In this document: piece after piece, positions 60,137-64,000 of the stretch
How the letters are laid out: each line of letters begins with the position of its first letter
How positions within the stretch are numbered: position 1 is the stretch's first letter
Source of the DNA: Bacillus sp. E(2018)
GTDB lineage: Bacteria > Bacillota > Bacilli > Bacillales > Fictibacillaceae
DNA: 64,000 nt
Assembly: GCF_005503015.1 (NCBI RefSeq)
Contig: NZ_SCOL01000004.1
Span: forward strand, 1-64,000
Direction: 5' to 3'
Notes under the pieces: model-generated
The model's database searches: none
What the model was told of the DNA's origin: nothing
Seen by the model: the letters and a program-made list of their open reading frames with translations, nothing else
Program-made: the position numbers and the translations under genes

Positions 60137-61837
60137 TTATACCTTAAACTGACTAGTCGCCTCTTGTAATTCTTCCGCCATCGTTGATAAAGAGTTGGCA
60201 GATGAAGCGATTTCTTCCATGGAGGCAAGTTGTTCTTCTGTTGCAGCAGAAACGTTTTGAGCACCAGATGCGGATGATACGGCAAGCTCAGAAACAAAAT
60301 CTATTGATTTTACAACTTGCTCTGTTCCGACGGCCACTTGTTCAGATGCAGATGAGATCTCACTAACTTGTTGAGAAACATCTTCAATAGAAGATAAGAT
60401 TGTTCTGAAGGATTCTCCTGAAGACTGAGCAAGTGAGATTCCAAGTACCAACTCTTTATTTCCAAGTTCCATCGATTGTACAGCTTCCTTTGTATCCACT
60501 TGAATGGAGTGGATCAACTGACTGATTTGATTAGCAGAGGCAGCAGATTGTTCTGCTAATTTTCGAACCTCGTCTGCAACTACCGCAAAGCCTCTACCGT
60601 GTTCTCCTGCTCTTGCAGCTTCAATCGCAGCATTTAAGGCAAGCAGGTTCGTTTGAGAAGAAATGTTTGTTATGACATCTACGATTTGATCAATCTCTAA
60701 TGATCTTACTCCTAAGCTCTGTATGGCTTTACCGGTTTGCTGTATGGATTGTTCAATGGTTTCCATTTGTTTAACCATGTTGTCCATCGATTGATTACCT
60801 TCATATGCCAGCTGAAGTGAGTTCTGTGAAGTAGTCGATACGGTTAATGCACTCGATGCGATTTGTTGAATGCCGGCACTCATCTCACTTATGACGAGTG
60901 AACTCTCCCCAACATTTTTCACTTGATGATCAGACCCGCTTGCCATCTCTTGTATGCTTCCTGCGATTTGTTGAGTAGCTTCACTATTTTGTTCAGCACT
61001 TGCTAATAGTTGTTCGGAACTTGCAGCGACCATCTGTGAACTTCCTTTAATCTGGGTGATGAGAAGAATTAAATTACTTTTCATCTGTTCAAATGAACGA
61101 GCAAGGTCACCGATCTCGTCTCTGCTTTTTACTGAAAGGGTCTCACCTGTTAAATCACCGTTTGAGATAAGTCCAGCTTGTTGAGAAAGTAGAAGGAGTG
61201 GTTTGGAAATTAGGTAAGAGATATACAGTGCTACTCCTAAACCAAGCAATACGGCAATGATAGAGAACAAAGTAACGAATTTTGCTCCATCTTTAAATAG
61301 ATCTACGGAAGTTTTTGTGGCCAATGCTGCTCCTTTTTCATTAATTTCTATTAAGGATCTTAGATGGTCATCAGCTGAAGCCCATCCTGTATGCATTTCT
61401 AATTGAAGCTTGTTTGCAAGAGTAATGTTATCTGCACTTTTAGCTTGTAAAACTGCTGGAATACCCTCTATGTAGGCGTTTATATCTGCTGAAAAGGCGT
61501 CATATACCCCTTGTTCTTTATTGCTATCAATAAGGGGTGCATATTTTCCGCTTCTTTCATTCATTTCTAAAACGGTCTCATCTATTCTGCCTGTTAGACG
61601 TTCAATTTCAGATTTTTCATCAGTAAGGATAAGTTTAAGAAGAATCCGTTGAATATCTGAAATATTTCCATTCATTCCTCCAAGGTAGACGAGACTTGGT
61701 GTCCAAACTTCATTTATTTCTTCCGCTTTTTTACCCATACCATCCATTTTAATAAATGCGACAACACTGATTGTAATTAACAGACTCAGTATGACTAAAA
61801 AGCTACTGATCAGTTTAGCGCGAATGTTGAATTTCAT
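60137..61837 (-). CDS. Methyl-accepting chemotaxis protein
   Basis: 566 residues from the ATG at 61837 (AGGGAG eight bases upstream). Helix 1 (about 9-31), a four-helix-bundle sensor domain of the MCP_4HB type (about 40-180, [25 protein letters not shown]), helix 2 (about 186-208), HAMP, and the methylation/signalling region with the hairpin tip [51 protein letters not shown]. It ends [15 protein letters not shown]. Ligand unknown. Its start lies inside the end of the cheW-like gene, so the two are translationally coupled. Confidence 0.95.
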   Translation of the reverse strand: MKFNIRAKLISSFLVILSLLITISVVAFIKMDGMGKKAEEINEVWTPSLVYLGGMNGNISDIQRILLKLILTDEKSEIERLTGRIDETVLEMNERSGKYAPLIDSNKEQGVYDAFSADINAYIEGIPAVLQAKSADNITLANKLQLEMHTGWASADDHLRSLIEINEKGAALATKTSVDLFKDGAKFVTLFSIIAVLLGLGVALYISYLISKPLLLLSQQAGLISNGDLTGETLSVKSRDEIGDLARSFEQMKSNLILLITQIKGSSQMVAASSEQLLASAEQNSEATQQIAGSIQEMASGSDHQVKNVGESSLVISEMSAGIQQIASSALTVSTTSQNSLQLAYEGNQSMDNMVKQMETIEQSIQQTGKAIQSLGVRSLEIDQIVDVITNISSQTNLLALNAAIEAARAGEHGRGFAVVADEVRKLAEQSAASANQISQLIHSIQVDTKEAVQSMELGNKELVLGISLAQSSGESFRTILSSIEDVSQQVSEISSASEQVAVGTEQVVKSIDFVSELAVSSASGAQNVSAATEEQLASMEEIASSANSLSTMAEELQEATSQFKV

Positions 61838-62336
61838 TTTCTTCACTCCCTATTGGATGATTTGTTGTTTCATTTTTTAAGGCCGAAGCTTCTGAAATCA
61901 ACAATTGATCTACATTGATTAATGTTATTAATCTGTTTTCTAACTTGGATATGCCTGAAAGGTAGGAAGGGATGTTTTTATCAGTGATGGTGTTCATTTG
62001 AATAGAATCGTGGGGTATATCGAGCACATCTGTCGCTTCATCGACTACTAATGCAAATGGTTTTTCTTCGAATTTGACAACAATGTACCTTTGCGATGAA
62101 TATTCATGAGGAATTAATTCTGAATCTGAAAATAAGAGGGTGCTTAGGTTAATGACCGGAGTTATTGTGCCACGTAGGTTTATTACACCTTGAACGTGCT
62201 TTGGCATAGCTGGTACGACGGTAACTCGCTGTGTTTTCTCAATCGATAATATTTGCTCTACATGAAACGCAAATTCCTCACTGCCGATTTTAAACGCAAC
62301 AGCTTTAAACTCGTCGAAAGCATCTTTCAAATTCAT
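61815..62336 (-). CDS. cheW: CheW-like chemotaxis coupling protein
   Basis: 173 residues from ATG 62336 (GTG 62339 also possible; only AAAGGG lies close upstream). Single CheW domain: [55 protein letters not shown] is the family start, followed by [25 protein letters not shown]. It couples receptors to the CheA kinase. The gene overlaps the MCP by 23 bases; receptor and coupler are made together as a private pair, apart from the main che operon. The C-terminal 20 residues are extra, polar. Confidence 0.9.
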   Translation of the reverse strand: MNLKDAFDEFKAVAFKIGSEEFAFHVEQILSIEKTQRVTVVPAMPKHVQGVINLRGTITPVINLSTLLFSDSELIPHEYSSQRYIVVKFEEKPFALVVDEATDVLDIPHDSIQMNTITDKNIPSYLSGISKLENRLITLINVDQLLISEASALKNETTNHPIGSEENEIQHSR

Positions 62337-62507
62337 CACCCTTTATCTTATATTTGTAGCTGATAGTCAGAGATTCAATCATCAGACTTTTATACTACAA
62401 ATTAAATATCGTCTAATTAAAACATTTATGAATTAAATATATAGGAAAGGTAGGAATTAACTAATTGAAATGGGACTTTTATGCTATAAGAGTAAAAACA
62501 GAAAGCA

Positions 62508-62542
62508 AAAAAAATACACTTTCTCTTTTAAGAAAAAGTGTA
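62508..62542 (-). terminator. Terminator of the 62556 gene
   Basis: On the minus strand TACACTTTTTCTT and AAGAGAAAGTGTA pair, followed by eight T. Confidence 0.85.
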
Positions 62543-62555
62543 CCTAAATGGAATC

Positions 62556-62759
62556 TTATTTATATTTCTCTTCTGAGGACGAAGAATCTTTCGTACCTTT
62601 CTTGTCCTTTTCTTCACGCTTTTCTTGCTTAAGATCTTCTAAGGGAATGGAATCTACATTTTGTTCACTTTCAAATTTATCAAACAAACTTTGTTGGTCA
62701 GTCTTGTATTGTTCAGGATTGTCCATTTTGCCTCTTTGTTTCTTTTTCACATCAGCCAT
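62556..62759 (-). CDS. Small hydrophilic protein of unknown function
   Basis: 67 residues behind AGGAG. The chain is almost entirely charged and polar (MADVKKKQRGKMDNPEQYKTDQQSLFDKFESEQ, then an E/K-rich tail ending KDSSSSEEKYK), so likely disordered. It has no family that I recognise. Single gene with its own terminator. Confidence 0.65.
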   Translation of the reverse strand: MADVKKKQRGKMDNPEQYKTDQQSLFDKFESEQNVDSIPLEDLKQEKREEKDKKGTKDSSSSEEKYK

Positions 62760-62863
62760 AATAAATCACTCCTGTCGTATTTGTATATCCATTCCTTTTT
62801 CATAGTTTTGTTAAACAAAATCTCCTCAAGACGACAATTTTCGTATAAAATAGATAGGTGTTT

Positions 62864-63064
62864 TTATTTCCATATCTTAGAAAGAAGCTTGTAGATTACA
62901 TAGTTTATCAAAATGACGATGAAAGTACCGAACATCCCCGCTAGAATTCGGTCACTAACTGTGAGTTCCATAGCATCTTCAGTCATAACGCCGAATATAA
63001 TGCTAGTGATCATCAGTATAGCTAATACTATGGAAAGAATTTTTAAGGTTCGAATCTGTTTCAA
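62864..63064 (-). CDS. Small two-helix membrane protein
   Basis: 66 residues from a TTG with AAGGGAG nine bases upstream. Two helices (LSIVLAILMITSIIFGVM and ILAGMFGTFIVILINYVIYKLL) are separated by an acidic loop. No family recognised. Confidence 0.6.
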   Translation of the reverse strand: MKQIRTLKILSIVLAILMITSIIFGVMTEDAMELTVSDRILAGMFGTFIVILINYVIYKLLSKIWK

Positions 63065-63169
63065 TAGTGGTTGCTCCCTTGGGTGTTTTTGTCATTATGA
63101 TACGGAATTTTAGAAGTTATGTCGAATGGCTATAGAGATAAAGGAAGATTGTTAAAAGGGGTCGAAGTA

Positions 63170-63187
63170 AAAAGGCACGTGCCTTTT
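63170..63187. repeat. 18-bp perfect palindrome before yvlA
   Basis: AAAAGGCACGTGCCTTTT is self-complementary with no loop, 51 bases before the yvlA-like start. A loopless palindrome suits a dimeric protein-binding site better than a terminator. Confidence 0.5.
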
Positions 63188-63238
63188 GCTTGAAGTCCCG
63201 TTTAGTTATGGTTTTATTAAAGCAGGAGGTCTTGTTTC

Positions 63239-63541
63239 ATGAAGGAAGGCTCAAAAAAAGTTATTTCTGCACTGTGTTATTTTAGTTTGTTTTTCGCACC
63301 ATTTTTATTTCCGATCGCTGTATATCTTATCGCAGATGAGCCTGAAGTGATGGAGCACGCGAAGAAATCATTTTTGTCCCATCTATTGCCCATTATTGCT
63401 GTTCCATTAGGTATTATTATCATTTTTGAAACGCAATATCATTTAGTCGCTATTATTATAAGTGCACTCATTTTTGGAACGCTGACATTAATTGTGATGA
63501 TCTGGAATATTGTTAAAGGGATAAAGGTAATTGCTTCATAA
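63239..63541 (+). CDS. yvlA: YvlA-like DUF4870 membrane protein
   Basis: 100 residues, three helices of the DUF4870 type (VISALCYFSLFFAPFLFPIAVYLIA, LLPIIAVPLGIIIIF, AIIISALIFGTLTLIVMIWNIV) with the family's EHAKKS segment between the first two. AGGAGG precedes the ATG. Position after uvrA and before a YvlB-like gene equals the B. subtilis yvlABCD operon, which is part of the sigma-W envelope-stress regulon. No sigma-W promoter was spotted here. Confidence 0.8.
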   Translation: MKEGSKKVISALCYFSLFFAPFLFPIAVYLIADEPEVMEHAKKSFLSHLLPIIAVPLGIIIIFETQYHLVAIIISALIFGTLTLIVMIWNIVKGIKVIAS

Positions 63542-63633
63542 ACTAATTTTGTACAAGTAATACCGGAAAGTCTTAGTCATCTTAGAATCAGCCGACGCCG
63601 GTGACGGAACCCCATAAAAGGAGGCGTCAATGT

Positions 63634-64000
63634 ATGGAAGAACGCAAAATGATTTTAAACATGCTGAACGAAGGTAAGATCTCTGTTGAAGAAGCGGAGA
63701 AACTTTTGTATGCCCTTAATGATAAGAAGAAGCTGCAGCTGAGCTCGATTGGTTCTCTCAATCTAAAAAAGAAAGCCGTGAATGGTGCAACCGCAGTTAA
63801 GTTGCCAACTTCCGGTTATAAAGTGGCAAAGTTTTTTGATCGCGTTGTAAAACGTATTAAAACGGTCGATTTCGACTTGAATTTTGGACCTTCTGAACCT
63901 GTTCACTATGTATTTCAAGATAGCCATGTCATGTTTCAGGCGATGGACGTCGAAGTTTACAACGGTTCAGTTACGGTCGTACCATGGGATCGAAAAGACG
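63634..64000 (+). CDS. yvlB: YvlB-like SHOCT/DUF4097 protein, cut by the window edge
   Basis: First 122 codons of a rightward gene that runs past the window. ATG at 63634 behind AGGAGG. The start MEERKMILNMLNEGKISVEEAEKLLYAL is the SHOCT-like motif of YvlB; after a basic linker a beta-rich DUF4097-type domain begins (VFQDSHVMFQAMDVEVYNGSVTVVPW). Envelope stress role is inferred from B. subtilis YvlB, an adhesion-domain protein of the sigma-W regulon. Confidence 0.85.
   Translation, partial: MEERKMILNMLNEGKISVEEAEKLLYALNDKKKLQLSSIGSLNLKKKAVNGATAVKLPTSGYKVAKFFDRVVKRIKTVDFDLNFGPSEPVHYVFQDSHVMFQAMDVEVYNGSVTVVPWDRKD

Noticed and set aside
1..64000. tRNA, rRNA, CRISPR array, prophage or insertion sequence
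   Set aside because: None recognised on reading; the only repeats are the short elements listed.

Overview
The window comes from a low-GC, spore-forming member of the Bacillaceae. The evidence is a spore germinant-receptor operon (gerA-gerB-gerC), an alpha/beta-type SASP, a Spo0E-like phosphatase, GGAGG-type ribosome binding sites throughout, frequent TTG/GTG starts, and the order csbA - uvrB - uvrA - ... - yvlA - yvlB known from Bacillus subtilis. A Fictibacillus-like organism would fit, but I cannot fix the genus from sequence reading alone. I see no rRNA, tRNA, CRISPR array, prophage or transposase.

Layout. 0-12 kb is an A+T-rich accessory stretch of small, mostly single-gene units separated by hairpin elements: a LysE-type exporter fragment, a PEP mutase/isocitrate lyase-type enzyme, a serine beta-lactamase-fold hydrolase, Nudix and nitrilase-fold enzymes, a DUF2089/SHOCT-type operon, a DNA alkylation repair protein, a HIT protein and several tiny membrane proteins. 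12-16 kb is a haem-sensing and haem-efflux locus of HssRS-HrtAB type with a recognisable HssR direct repeat. 16-18 kb has a 27-residue microprotein gene, a SASP and an azoreductase. 18-29.6 kb is the centre of interest: a complete sulfoquinovose (SQ) catabolic cluster made of a DUF4867 protein, an SSS-family importer, a GH31 sulfoquinovosidase with every diagnostic residue at E. coli YihQ numbering, an L-fucose/L-arabinose-isomerase-fold isomerase, a PfkA-fold kinase, a GntR/UTRA regulator, a class II aldolase, an aldehyde dehydrogenase and an AEC-family exporter. These spell out a sulfo-Embden-Meyerhof-Parnas route in which four of the steps use enzyme families different from those of E. coli. 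Two near-identical palindromic sites and a cre site lie in front of its two transcription units.

29.6-36.5 kb holds an alpha/beta hydrolase pair, the germinant-receptor operon with a small D-type gene and a candidate sigma-G promoter, a Spo0E-like gene and a LysR regulator. 36.7-41.8 kb holds a MetOD1 protein, an RsbR-like STAS protein, a cold-shock protein, MoaA, a CatE-like dioxygenase and a TVP38-family membrane protein. 41.8-43.7 kb is a peroxide/iron stress unit (peroxiredoxin, thioredoxin-like protein, Dps) behind a PerR-like box, a sigma-A promoter and a Fur box. 43.8-47.3 kb is a TAXI-type TRAP transporter (receptor, DUF1850, fused permease). 47.5-52.8 kb has a YkpA-type ABC-F protein, an alkyltransferase-like protein, a GNAT, a DUF2254 protein and a Ser/Thr kinase paired with a tiny basic Ser/Tyr/Lys-rich protein. 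53-64 kb is the csbA / TauE-SafE / uvrBA block (SOS box before uvrB), then a LuxR-type regulator, an MCP-CheW pair, two small genes and the start of a yvlAB operon.

A 128-129 bp hairpin-forming repeat occurs four times in intergenic DNA. One copy sits between the putative operator-promoter and the isomerase gene of the SQ cluster.
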